DNA of 64,000 nucleotides from Chitinispirillum alkaliphilum. Lineage in GTDB: Bacteria; Fibrobacterota; Chitinivibrionia; Chitinivibrionales; Chitinispirillaceae. Below the pieces are notes generated by a model. That model searched no databases, had not been told where the DNA came from, and worked only from the letters and a program-made list of their open reading frames with translations. Position 1 is the stretch's first letter; each line of letters opens with the position of its first letter. Where the stretch lies: contig LDWW01000009.1 in NCBI GenBank assembly GCA_001045525.1, forward strand, positions 1 through 64,000. The letters are read 5' to 3'. Shown in pieces: positions 28,944-37,337 of the stretch. The position numbers were made by a program, and so were the translations under genes.

Positions 28944-29862
28944 TGTCGGCTCGATTTCTGCCAAGGGAGTCATAATCGATGAAGATAAAAATGTTATCGC
29001 CAGCTGTTACAAGAGAACCCAGGGGCGTCCGGTTGAGTCTATAAAAGAGGTTCTGGCAGAAATCAGCAGTAAGCTTCCTGCCAATGCTGTTGTTGCCGGG
29101 TGTGGAACAACGGGCTCTGCCCGTATGCTTGCAGGTGCAATGCTTGGAGCTGATGTGGTCAAAAACGAGATTGTGGCACACGCTGTTGCCGCAGCTCAGT
29201 TCCATCCTGATGCCAAAACCATCATCGAAATCGGAGGGCAGGACTCTAAACTGATCATACTTCAAAACCGTATTCCCGTCGATTTTGCCATGAACACCGT
29301 ATGTGCTGCTGGAACAGGTTCTTTTCTTGACCATCAGGCGGTGCGGTTGGGTGTAGCGATTGAAAAATTTGGTGATCTTGCTCTGAAGGCGAAAAACAGG
29401 GTGCACATAGCCTCACGCTGCACCGTTTTTGCTGAGAGCGATATGATTCATAAAACTCAGCTTGGAGTCGAGCGAAATGATATTATCGGGGGGCTATGCA
29501 ATGCGGTTGTAAGAAATTACCTTAACACAGTAGGCAAAGGGAAAGATTTCAATCCTCAGGTTCTTTTTCAGGGTGGGGTCGCTGCAAATATAGGTGTCAG
29601 GAAAGCTTTTGAAGCTGCGCTTGGTACAGAGCTGGTTGTTCCTGAGCACTTTCTGGTGATGGGTGCCGCTGGAGCCGCAATTTTAGCCACCAAGGCCCAA
29701 AAAAGCAATTCCTCTTTTATTGGTTTCGACAAGTGTATTGATATGAAATTTGAATCGAAAGGTTTTGAGTGCAGTGATTGTGCAAACCAGTGCGAAATTG
29801 TTCAGGCCTGCAGGGAGAACGTAACAGTTGCAATGTACGGGAGCCGGTGCGGGAAATATTAG
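28921..29862 (+). CDS. Acyl-CoA dehydratase activase (BadF/BadG/HgdC-type ATPase)
   Basis: 313 residues of the ASKHA ATPase fold: YAGVDVGSISAKGVIID (phosphate 1), IIEIGGQDSKLI (phosphate 2), and the cluster-binding cysteines in NTVCAAGTGSFLDHQ and ASRCTVFAESD. These activases use ATP to inject an electron into 2-hydroxyacyl-CoA dehydratases or benzoyl-CoA reductases. A Cys-rich tail (CSDCANQCEIVQAC) extends past the usual HgdC end. GCAGGAGG at 28905-28912 supports the GTG at 28921 over the in-frame ATG at 28903, which lies on the ribosome site itself. Confidence 0.88.
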   Translation: MRFYAGVDVGSISAKGVIIDEDKNVIASCYKRTQGRPVESIKEVLAEISSKLPANAVVAGCGTTGSARMLAGAMLGADVVKNEIVAHAVAAAQFHPDAKTIIEIGGQDSKLIILQNRIPVDFAMNTVCAAGTGSFLDHQAVRLGVAIEKFGDLALKAKNRVHIASRCTVFAESDMIHKTQLGVERNDIIGGLCNAVVRNYLNTVGKGKDFNPQVLFQGGVAANIGVRKAFEAALGTELVVPEHFLVMGAAGAAILATKAQKSNSSFIGFDKCIDMKFESKGFECSDCANQCEIVQACRENVTVAMYGSRCGKY

Positions 29863-30240
29863 TTTTTTCTTCCAAAACGCAGGACTTGCGCCTCTCTTTT
29901 CGGTGTCAGAGGTGGCAAAAACTATTGTGTTGTCGTATCATAAAGGAACTGCACATTCCTTAAAAAACACATCAAGAAGTCACGGTTTTTGCAATTAGCA
30001 GTATCAGGATAATTTATTTTTTCGGAACCCGATTTTTAGGCGCCTTCTGTTTTTCTCTCCCCTCTTCTAATATTTTCACAAAAATAGCAGCTTAAAGAAA
30101 GAATATTTGCACCTCAGGATCGAAATATGAACTCATAGAACAAAATGCGTTTGCATAACAGATATAGAAATATGTATCTTCCTTTATCGCTCAAAATGGC
30201 AGAGCAACCGCATAGTTGAATACTGTCCAGGGGATCTCAT
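29863..30240. other. Intergenic region before the response regulator
   Basis: 378 bases with no coding homology. A GGGGATCTC near 30231 probably serves as the ribosome binding site of the receiver gene. No clear terminator for the activase operon, and no repeat or RNA gene, was seen. Confidence 0.35.
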
Positions 30241-30651
30241 ATGGACGATCAAAAAGAAAACAGAATATTGCTGGTCGATGATGAGCCTGGGATACGCAAA
30301 ATTTTACGCTTGTTCCTGGAACTTGAAGGGTTTGAGGTTTTCGAGGCCGTTACCGCTAATCAGGCACTTTCTATAATTAAAAGCGAGAAGCCGGATCTGG
30401 TTATCCTTGATGTTATTCTTTGTGGGCAGACTGGATTTGATGCCTGCGAGACAATAAAACGAGACCCCGAAACAAAAGATACCATAGTGTTTCTTTTTAC
30501 TGCTCTGAATCAGGACCACGATCATCGTGAGGGGCAACGTGTAGGGTGCGATATGTACCTCACAAAACCGCAGAACCCAAAGGACATTGTTGATAAGGTT
30601 AAAGAGCATCTGAAGATTAAGAGGGAAAAACTTAAATCTGATTATGTTTGA
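30241..30651 (+). CDS. Single-domain response regulator (receiver)
   Basis: 136 residues, one CheY-like receiver: acidic pair in LLVDDEP, phospho-acceptor Asp in LVILDVIL (about residue 57), Thr in FLFTAL and Lys in YLTKPQ. There is no output domain, so it probably acts by protein contact or in a phosphorelay. No histidine kinase is adjacent; the nearest is the PocR kinase at 58207. The gene is 59 nt upstream of secD but is unlikely to be linked in function. Confidence 0.9.
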   Translation: MDDQKENRILLVDDEPGIRKILRLFLELEGFEVFEAVTANQALSIIKSEKPDLVILDVILCGQTGFDACETIKRDPETKDTIVFLFTALNQDHDHREGQRVGCDMYLTKPQNPKDIVDKVKEHLKIKREKLKSDYV

Positions 30652-30710
30652 CAATTAAATGTTTGCAATGATATCCCATCAAGGTATATCAGAAAGGTAT
30701 TTACAACATC

Positions 30711-32354
30711 ATGAAAAAAAACAAGCTGTTACGCATTGGTATTCTGGTTGCCGTAGTAGTGAGTTCTATCGTTTTCCTCATACCTACCTTCCAATACTAT
30801 TCCAAAACACCTGAAATGCAGCAAGCCTTCAGACAGGAGAATCCACAGTTATTCCAAAGAATCCTTAATCTTGGCCTGGATCTTCAGGGGGGAATGCGTT
30901 TAGTACTGGAAGTGGAGAAACAGGGTGATGAGGACAGGGATGTACTTGACCGGGCTTATGCTATTATTGAGAATCGTGTAAACGAACTGGGTCTTGCAGA
31001 ACCTACTATTCAGAAGCAGGGAAGTGACAGGATCATTGTTGAGCTCCCCGGTTTAACTGATGTCGATGCCGCCAAGGCGATTATCGGTACTACTGCTCAG
31101 CTGGAGTTTAAAATGCTCAGGGATGCAGCACAACTCCAGAGGGCTATCGGTGTTATTGATAATGCAGTTGCAGGCATAGAAGAGAGCGAAGCCGCTGAAG
31201 CTGAAGAGGATACCTCAGCAGAACAAAGACAACAGCAGGAACTTGCAGATGAGCTGTTTGGTACTGCTGAGGACAGTGATGAAGAGGCTGAAGAGCCAAG
31301 AGAGTCCTTCAGAGATCTTCTGGTTGCAATGGGGGAGCAGGTTGCGGTTCGTTTGGATCATGTCGGTCGTGTGAATGAGATCCTTTCCCGCCCTGAGGTA
31401 CGTAATGCTCTGGATCGCGCGGGGCTTTCAGACAATTCTTTCCTCTGGGGTCATAGTGTGATCAACGATGGAAACAGAGAATTTCGTAATCTTTACTATG
31501 TCAGAAGCTATCCGGAAATGAGAGGTGATGTCATAAGAGATGCACGGGCTTCACTCAATCATCAGGGTATGAGAGCCGGGGCTGCAATTGTGAATCTTGA
31601 GATGAACGCTCAGGGTGCACGCACGTTCTCATCTGTTACTGAAAAAAACACCAATAAAATCATGGCTATAGTGCTTGATAATACTGTGTACTCTGCACCG
31701 CGGATAAACGAAAGAATAAGCGGAGGAAGAGCACAGATTACAGGAAACTTCACTCTTGAAGAAGCCAATCAGCTTGCTATCATTCTCAGGGCTGGTGCAC
31801 TTCCCTCACCTGTGGAATTTATCGAAGAGCGGGTCGTTGGACCATCACTTGGGCAGGACTCCATCGAAAAAGGTGTGATGGCAGGTGTTGTTGGAGCCGC
31901 TCTTGTTGTACTCTTTATTCTTGGGTACTATAAACTCAGTGGTGTTATTGCTATCATTGCGCTTGCAATAAATATGTTGATTGTGCTTGCTGTAATGGCT
32001 GGATTTGGAGCAACCCTTACTCTTCCTGGTATTGCCGGGCTGATACTTCTTATCGGTATGGCGGTTGATGCCAACGTGATTATTTTCGAGCGAATCAGGG
32101 AAGAAATCGCACTTGGCAAAACAGTAAGAAGTGCAATTGACTCCGGTTACTCCAGTGCTTTTGTAACCGTTATGGATGCAAATCTGACAACCCTTATTAC
32201 TGCGTTGATTCTTTTCTGGCAAGGATCCGGTCCTATTCGAGGATTTGCCATAACTTTAATTTTCGGTATTATCGCATCCCTGTTTACAGCACTGTTTGTC
32301 TCCAGGGTAATGATGGATCTGTTCTTTCAGAAAAAATCAAAAATCAGTATATAA
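30711..32354 (+). CDS. secD: Protein translocase subunit SecD
   Basis: SecD works with SecF to drive late steps of Sec-dependent export using the proton or sodium gradient. 547 residues: first membrane helix at residues ~8-25, a large periplasmic P1 region (LGLDLQGGMRLVLEV), the ARTFSSVTEKNTNKIMAIVLDN head segment, then five helices (GMAVDANVIIFERIREE between TM4 and TM5). A Glu/Asp/Ala-rich low-complexity insertion occupies about residues 152-200 of the periplasmic domain. secF follows 22 nt downstream. Confidence 0.97.
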   Translation: MKKNKLLRIGILVAVVVSSIVFLIPTFQYYSKTPEMQQAFRQENPQLFQRILNLGLDLQGGMRLVLEVEKQGDEDRDVLDRAYAIIENRVNELGLAEPTIQKQGSDRIIVELPGLTDVDAAKAIIGTTAQLEFKMLRDAAQLQRAIGVIDNAVAGIEESEAAEAEEDTSAEQRQQQELADELFGTAEDSDEEAEEPRESFRDLLVAMGEQVAVRLDHVGRVNEILSRPEVRNALDRAGLSDNSFLWGHSVINDGNREFRNLYYVRSYPEMRGDVIRDARASLNHQGMRAGAAIVNLEMNAQGARTFSSVTEKNTNKIMAIVLDNTVYSAPRINERISGGRAQITGNFTLEEANQLAIILRAGALPSPVEFIEERVVGPSLGQDSIEKGVMAGVVGAALVVLFILGYYKLSGVIAIIALAINMLIVLAVMAGFGATLTLPGIAGLILLIGMAVDANVIIFERIREEIALGKTVRSAIDSGYSSAFVTVMDANLTTLITALILFWQGSGPIRGFAITLIFGIIASLFTALFVSRVMMDLFFQKKSKISI

Positions 32355-32376
32355 CTTTTAATGAGGAAAGCAGAAG

Positions 32377-33288
32377 ATGCAATTTTTAAAGAAATCCAAT
32401 TTTAATATCTTAGGCCACGCGAAAATAGCAATCACTATTTCTCTGGCTATCATTGCCGTAACACTGGTCTCCTTTTTCTATCCCGGATTTAATCTCTCTA
32501 TCGATTTTGCCGGGGGAACACTGGTACAAATGAAATTTGAGGAACCTGTACAACAGGATATCGCTACTATCAGAGAGCTGGTTAATGACCTGGGGTTTGG
32601 CCAGGCTGAAATCAGAACCATCGGATTTGAGCAGGATAACGAGATTCAGATTACTGTTAAAGCTCAGATGGAAGGTTCTGGTATTTCTGATGAGATTAGA
32701 AATACTCTGACTGAAAACTATTCCCAAAACCCTTTTGAGGTTCGCAGGGAAGAATCTGTAGGTATGAGAATCGGGGGCGAATTCAGAAGAAATACTATCA
32801 TTGCAGTATTGGTAGCTCTTCTGGCCATCCTGATATACGTGGGCTTTAGATTCAGTCTGCCTTTCGGTGTCGCCTCTGTTGTGCCACTGTTTCATGATGT
32901 GCTGATAACATTGGGGATTTTCACAATTTTTGGAATGGAATTATCCCTCTCGTTTTTTGCCGCCCTGCTTACCGTGGTGGGATATTCGCTCAATGACACT
33001 ATCGTTATACTGGACCGTGTCAGAGAGAATATTAAAAAATCAGGACGTGGCAAAGACTTTAAAGAATTGATCAATTCAAGTATCAATCAGACTCTGTCAC
33101 GAACCATCATAACTTCTATCACTACACTCTTTGTTGTAACGTCACTTTACATTCTCGGAAGTGAGATTATTAGGGACTTCGCGCTTGTGCTGCTTATAGG
33201 AGTGATTGTAGGTACATACTCAACACTCTTCGTAGCGAGTCCGGTGCTGGTGTGGTGGAACAAAAAATGGCCGATTTTGAAGAAGTAA
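32377..33288 (+). CDS. secF: Protein translocase subunit SecF
   Basis: 303 residues with six membrane segments. The start FNILGHAKIAITISLAI and the SIDFAGGTLVQMKFEEP segment are typical, as are the later GYSLNDTIVILDRVRENIKK and SINQTLSRTIITSITTL. It completes the SecDF pair begun 22 nt upstream. A strong terminator hairpin follows at 33313. Confidence 0.97.
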   Translation: MQFLKKSNFNILGHAKIAITISLAIIAVTLVSFFYPGFNLSIDFAGGTLVQMKFEEPVQQDIATIRELVNDLGFGQAEIRTIGFEQDNEIQITVKAQMEGSGISDEIRNTLTENYSQNPFEVRREESVGMRIGGEFRRNTIIAVLVALLAILIYVGFRFSLPFGVASVVPLFHDVLITLGIFTIFGMELSLSFFAALLTVVGYSLNDTIVILDRVRENIKKSGRGKDFKELINSSINQTLSRTIITSITTLFVVTSLYILGSEIIRDFALVLLIGVIVGTYSTLFVASPVLVWWNKKWPILKK

Positions 33289-33312
33289 ACTGATAGTTAT
33301 TCAGTTATCTTG

Positions 33313-33352
33313 AAAAGGGGTGGAGTGCAATAAGCATATCCACCCCTTTTTA
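33313..33352. terminator. Bidirectional terminator after secF
   Basis: AAAAGGGGTGGA (from 33313) pairs with TCCACCCCTTTT (to 33350), loop of 14 nt, with T-rich sequence at the 3' side on both strands. The stop codon of the opposing gene (33350-33352) lies inside its T-tract. Confidence 0.85.
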
Positions 33353-34201
33353 ATTGAAGTATTCCAATGAGATCCCTTTGGACCATCCCAGATAGGTGTG
33401 GTTTACTATGCCTGCTGTTGCACTGAAGGGGCGGGGCTCGTAAATAACTGCGATGCTGAGAAGTGTTGGGTTGCCCGCTGCTGCGAAGGATATCCCGATC
33501 TCAGGCGTAAAACGATACTCCTCACCGATAATAAGCCGTAGCGGTTTATCATACCCCGGCCTCACTTCAAAAATTATCCCCTGGGACCCAAATCGGTTCG
33601 GAACAGAATGCAACCCGGATTGTATTCGGAAATCGTTTCGCCTGTAGCGATTACTGGAATAGATAATCTGTGGGGGGATGCTTAGAGAAAAAAATACATG
33701 ATTGAACATCGCCTGAAGGGTTCCGCCAATACTGCTGAGGATTCGGAAGTCCCCAATCGAAGGCACACCATATCTCAACGCTCTAAACTCCACACTCCCA
33801 CTTATCCTTCCCTGCAAATACCCCGTCGAGAGAAATATGTCCTGTTCCTGATAATACCCACTGGCATCAAAAAAGCTCAGCGCAGCTTTGCAGGTGAATT
33901 TGTTACCGGAAAAAAAACCACCCAGAATGGTTCTGTAGGGGGTGCTCGCCATGTTTGTTGCCTTGTCAAAATATGTTGCAGTTGCAAAGCTTAAACCTGC
34001 CCTGAGTGTATCTCTGTAATATGCTGCAGGACTCCACCCCTGTCTTCCTCCGGGACCATCGGACTGGTTTATCGAGCCAAGGTTCCCCATAGAATATCCT
34101 ATGGGGAAAGGTTCGTGAATCTGTGCCGTGATTGGAAGCAAGAATATTGAAAGGACAAAAACTATAAAAATCGCTATGAGGTGGGTTGCTTTCATCGCCA
34201 A
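33350..34201 (-). CDS. Putative outer-membrane beta-barrel protein
   Basis: 283 residues with a signal peptide (hydrophobic to LLPITAQ). The rest is rich in alternating polar/hydrophobic aromatic strands with Gly and Tyr/Phe (SFATATYFDKATNMAS, CKAALSFFDASGYYQ, FRALRYGVPSIGDFR), suggesting an outer-membrane barrel, perhaps of the PorV/PorQ type seen in FCB bacteria. The family is not certain. It overlaps the upstream lamin-tail gene by 10 nt, so the two are coupled. Confidence 0.6.
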   Translation of the reverse strand: MAMKATHLIAIFIVFVLSIFLLPITAQIHEPFPIGYSMGNLGSINQSDGPGGRQGWSPAAYYRDTLRAGLSFATATYFDKATNMASTPYRTILGGFFSGNKFTCKAALSFFDASGYYQEQDIFLSTGYLQGRISGSVEFRALRYGVPSIGDFRILSSIGGTLQAMFNHVFFSLSIPPQIIYSSNRYRRNDFRIQSGLHSVPNRFGSQGIIFEVRPGYDKPLRLIIGEEYRFTPEIGISFAAAGNPTLLSIAVIYEPRPFSATAGIVNHTYLGWSKGISLEYFN

Positions 34202-35007
34202 AGCACTCCCATTTTTCGGACATAGGTTTTACGCCCATCTTTACAGGTGAATTCTGCAACAACAAAAAAAGGTCCTGAATTGACTAAATTACCCCTGCGG
34301 CAACGTCCATCCCACAAAATTGTACCATCACTTGCGGGGAGTGAAACCAGCTCTTTGCCATCAAAACTATAGAGTATAATATTCAAACTTACCTTTTGTC
34401 CGTAACTGGGGATGATAGCAAGGAAATCATCCACACCATCTCCGTTAGGCTTGAATGGTATTGGACCAATGCTGATAGAGCTATTCTGTGTGAAACTGTT
34501 TACTGATCTGTTTGGTAGTCCCGGGGATGGGGGATGAGCAAGGGTCCAGGAGTCAGATTCTGTACCGCTGCACTCTATACATATTCTCTCTACAGACTGA
34601 ATGCTCCATCCGGTAAACCATGATGAACTGTACATAACGTAATCGGATAATTCTCCTCTGTTATTCAAAATCGATACTGTGTCATTGTGATTATTAAGGG
34701 ATAGCCATCTTGGAGGTTGCTCAATGGTTTTCAGAAGGGGGTATTTTCTTTTCAGAAGAGTCTGGGAGCGGGTAAATACAAGAAATTTACCGGGGTCAAT
34801 TATCAGGATTGAGTCTGAGAATGAGGCCGTGTCCATCCCGGTGGAAAATGACCAATCTTTTAGATTAATCTGATTTGTAGAGATGTTCTTGATTTCGAAC
34901 CATTCCGGTTGATCGATTCTTCCTCTGGGAAAGATTTCTGTGATTATAATATCACCTGCAGAGGTTTCAAAAATGGCACAGAATATCATTATGAGAAAAA
35001 AGAACAT
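34192..35007 (-). CDS. Secreted lamin-tail-domain protein with FlgD-like C-terminal domain
   Basis: 271 residues: signal peptide (to about TSAG), then a lamin-tail (LTD) domain with DIIITEIFPRGRIDQPEWFEIKN, NLKDWSF and PGKFLVFTRS. A C-terminal Ig-like segment (PFKPNGDGVDDFLAI ... GTILWDGRCRRG) resembles FlgD-like or surface-sorting domains of FCB bacteria. It is probably surface-exposed or periplasmic. It overlaps the beta-barrel gene, suggesting the pair acts together at the outer membrane. Confidence 0.72.
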   Translation of the reverse strand: MFFFLIMIFCAIFETSAGDIIITEIFPRGRIDQPEWFEIKNISTNQINLKDWSFSTGMDTASFSDSILIIDPGKFLVFTRSQTLLKRKYPLLKTIEQPPRWLSLNNHNDTVSILNNRGELSDYVMYSSSWFTGWSIQSVERICIECSGTESDSWTLAHPPSPGLPNRSVNSFTQNSSISIGPIPFKPNGDGVDDFLAIIPSYGQKVSLNIILYSFDGKELVSLPASDGTILWDGRCRRGNLVNSGPFFVVAEFTCKDGRKTYVRKMGVLWR

Positions 35008-35162
35008 CTGTTTACCCTTTAAATTGATTGCAGAATGTAAATCTTAAAAAGTGATGCTCTAAAATGCAACAATTATGCCATACGCTGACAATTGGGTGTG
35101 TGGGAGGTGCTTGTTATGTTTTGTTTCTGGAAATGCGAGAGGGAAAGCTCTAAATTGTGCTG

Positions 35163-36032
35163 CTACAGTCCTCGAAGCCATTCTGGTTTCAGAGCTGTTC
35201 TGCGTTGTAGTGCGGCATCTATTTGTTTCAATGCATCCTCTTTACCATTGGGTAAACGGATATTGAGTGGAAGGTAATTTGAGGCGTGGTTTGCGAAAAA
35301 CAACCCCTTGGAGAGATTCGTGTACTGAAGCATTTCTCTGAGCTCTTCCAATAATTCAAAGGGAGTAGGTAAAGAAAATTCGCCACACACAAATTGTTCA
35401 TGAAGCACTGTGCCTTGGTGGGGTATAATAGTCAGGGCTCCAGTATAATTGGGGTCTATGTCTGAAAGCGCTTCTCCTGTGAAACGGGCATGTTCTTTTG
35501 ACCGGGATACGCCCCCTGCTCCAAGCAGAACTGTTAGGAATATTTTTATCCCAGCTTCCTTAACCCTTTTGGCTTGTTTCACGATCTCAGATGATTTTCC
35601 CCACTTTTTTAATCTCTCCAGAGTCCGGTCATCTCCTGACTCGAGCCCCATATGAATAACTTTTAACCCTGCATTGCGAAGTTCTCTAAGTTCTTCATCA
35701 CTTTTTGTGCTTATGCTCTTTGCATTCGCATAACTTCCGATACGTTTTACTGCGGGAAGCATGGTATGAATCATATCAAAAATTTCTGTAAGGCGGGTTT
35801 GGGGCAGGATAAGAGCATCGCCATCACAAAGGAAAAGTCTGCTGCGTTTATCATTAAAGGAGGACAAACTGGCTAAATCAGATTTTATTTGCTCGTTGCT
35901 CCTGATGGTGAAAGGGATTTCCTTGTATGCCGGGCAAAATGTGCACTTATTATAGGAACAGCCCTTAGTGACTCTCAGTAGTATGCTGTCTGCTTCGCTT
36001 GGTGGCCGGATAGGTGGGTGATCTGAATTCAT
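35163..36032 (-). CDS. Radical SAM family protein
   Basis: 289 residues. The cluster-binding motif is GCSYNKCTFC (Cys25, Cys30, Cys33), a C-x4-C-x2-C spacing used by one subgroup of radical SAM proteins. Further typical parts: RLFLCDGDALILP, LKVIHMGLESGDDRTLERLKKWGK and an ILTVLLGAGG-like strand. No B12-binding or other extra domain. The substrate is unknown; neighbours give no hint. Confidence 0.87.
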   Translation of the reverse strand: MNSDHPPIRPPSEADSILLRVTKGCSYNKCTFCPAYKEIPFTIRSNEQIKSDLASLSSFNDKRSRLFLCDGDALILPQTRLTEIFDMIHTMLPAVKRIGSYANAKSISTKSDEELRELRNAGLKVIHMGLESGDDRTLERLKKWGKSSEIVKQAKRVKEAGIKIFLTVLLGAGGVSRSKEHARFTGEALSDIDPNYTGALTIIPHQGTVLHEQFVCGEFSLPTPFELLEELREMLQYTNLSKGLFFANHASNYLPLNIRLPNGKEDALKQIDAALQRRTALKPEWLRGL

Positions 36033-36680
36033 GGGTCTTAGGATAGGGGTTTTAAGATTTTAAAAAAAAAGCTTTGCCTGTGTCCAATTTCTTGAGCTCT
36101 TCATGAAAGAATGGTTGTTCCCTCAAACAGCAGTTTCTCCACCCATGTTGTTGTGGCGGCTTGAATCCACAGCCTGAAGCAGAATTCCCAGAAGAAAGGT
36201 GTTAGTCAAGAAATTATGGTAACACACAAGCAAAGCTGTATGTATAAATATACTTTAATTTTTTGTGTTTTGTTGAGAGTATTGGAAAATTTTGCAATTA
36301 TTCAGCCCTCATTGATCAAATCACTAATAAATTCGGCGTCTGCGATTCATCATCTGAAATGAATATGTACTCTGTATTAGTGTTCTGAATAGCTTTATTG
36401 TGGCATAAAGTTATTTTTTAAATTTTTTATTAGATAATGAGCAAAAAGTCTGGTTCTGTTAATCAAGAATACTTCTTTCTGAAAATCTGCTGACTCAGAG
36501 ATAAAACTCTTCCCGATATTGGCAGTACTCCATATATCTTTGGTTAAATATACTAAATGGCACTTAACAAAATACATGAGTTGACAATGTTGGTTTCAAT
36601 CACTAAATGTATAGCGCAAGGTGTTTGGAAAAAGTATTTTTATTGATTTTACAACTGAAAATGATATAAAGGATATGCTA
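36033..36680. other. AT-rich intergenic region upstream of the envelope operon
   Basis: 648 bases between divergent genes. It is AT-rich and has no long open frame with homology, no clear hairpin and no RNA gene that I recognise. Promoters for the radical SAM gene and for the envelope operon should lie here. AAAGGA at 36668-36673 serves the CsgG-like gene. Confidence 0.4.
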
Positions 36681-37337
36681 ATGCGACCACTCATAGTTGC
36701 CATCTGTATGCTATCGGTACTTTCAGTGGGATTGTGTGCACAGGATGTGTCAAATGTCTCACTTGCAGTCAGTGATCTTGTGCCACTGGGGGTTACAGAT
36801 CATGAAGCGGCCATTATTTCTGAGCAACTCCGCATAGAACTGATGAAAACACCAATGATTCAGCTCATAGAGCGCACTCAAATGGAGGAAATTCTCAAAG
36901 AACAGGGATTTCAGCAGCTTGGGTGTACAAATAACGCATGTGCTGTAGAGGTCGGGCAGTTGCTTGGAGTCAGAAAAATTGTTGTTGGCAGTATTGGAAC
37001 TGCCGGTAGTTACACGCTTGTGACAGCCAGGATAATTGATGTGTCTACCGGAAAGGTAATAGTAAGTGAATCGGTACGCGACAGGGGAGGAATAGACGGG
37101 ATGCTCAACCGGGGGGTGCAGGAAATTTCCCGGCTAATAAATGTCGCACTGTTTCCTGAACTTGAAGAAGAAAACACAGATGCCCCAAAAAAGAACACTC
37201 GCCTGAGACGAGCACTTGTCTGGGGTGGCACCGGAGCTGTGGTTGTTGGTGCTGGAGTGGCCGCGCTGCTTCTCAGCGGTGAAAATGGTCATGATGATGT
37301 CTCAAACGTTCCTAATACAAGGATCGATCTGCCATGA
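36681..37337 (+). CDS. CsgG/LpoB-like periplasmic protein
   Basis: 218 residues with a signal peptide (MRPLIVAICMLSVLSVGLCAQD). The core (VSDLVPLGVTDHEAAIISEQLRIELMKT, LIERTQMEEILKEQGFQ, GQLLGVRKIVVGSIG) has the alpha/beta pattern of the CsgG and LpoB families, which organise outer-membrane secretion pores or activate cell-wall synthases. A hydrophobic helix (ALVWGGTGAVVVGAGVAALLL) lies near the C-terminus. AAAGGA at 36668 fits the ATG at 36681 better than earlier starts. It overlaps the FISUMP lipoprotein gene by 4 nt. Confidence 0.75.
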   Translation: MRPLIVAICMLSVLSVGLCAQDVSNVSLAVSDLVPLGVTDHEAAIISEQLRIELMKTPMIQLIERTQMEEILKEQGFQQLGCTNNACAVEVGQLLGVRKIVVGSIGTAGSYTLVTARIIDVSTGKVIVSESVRDRGGIDGMLNRGVQEISRLINVALFPELEEENTDAPKKNTRLRRALVWGGTGAVVVGAGVAALLLSGENGHDDVSNVPNTRIDLP

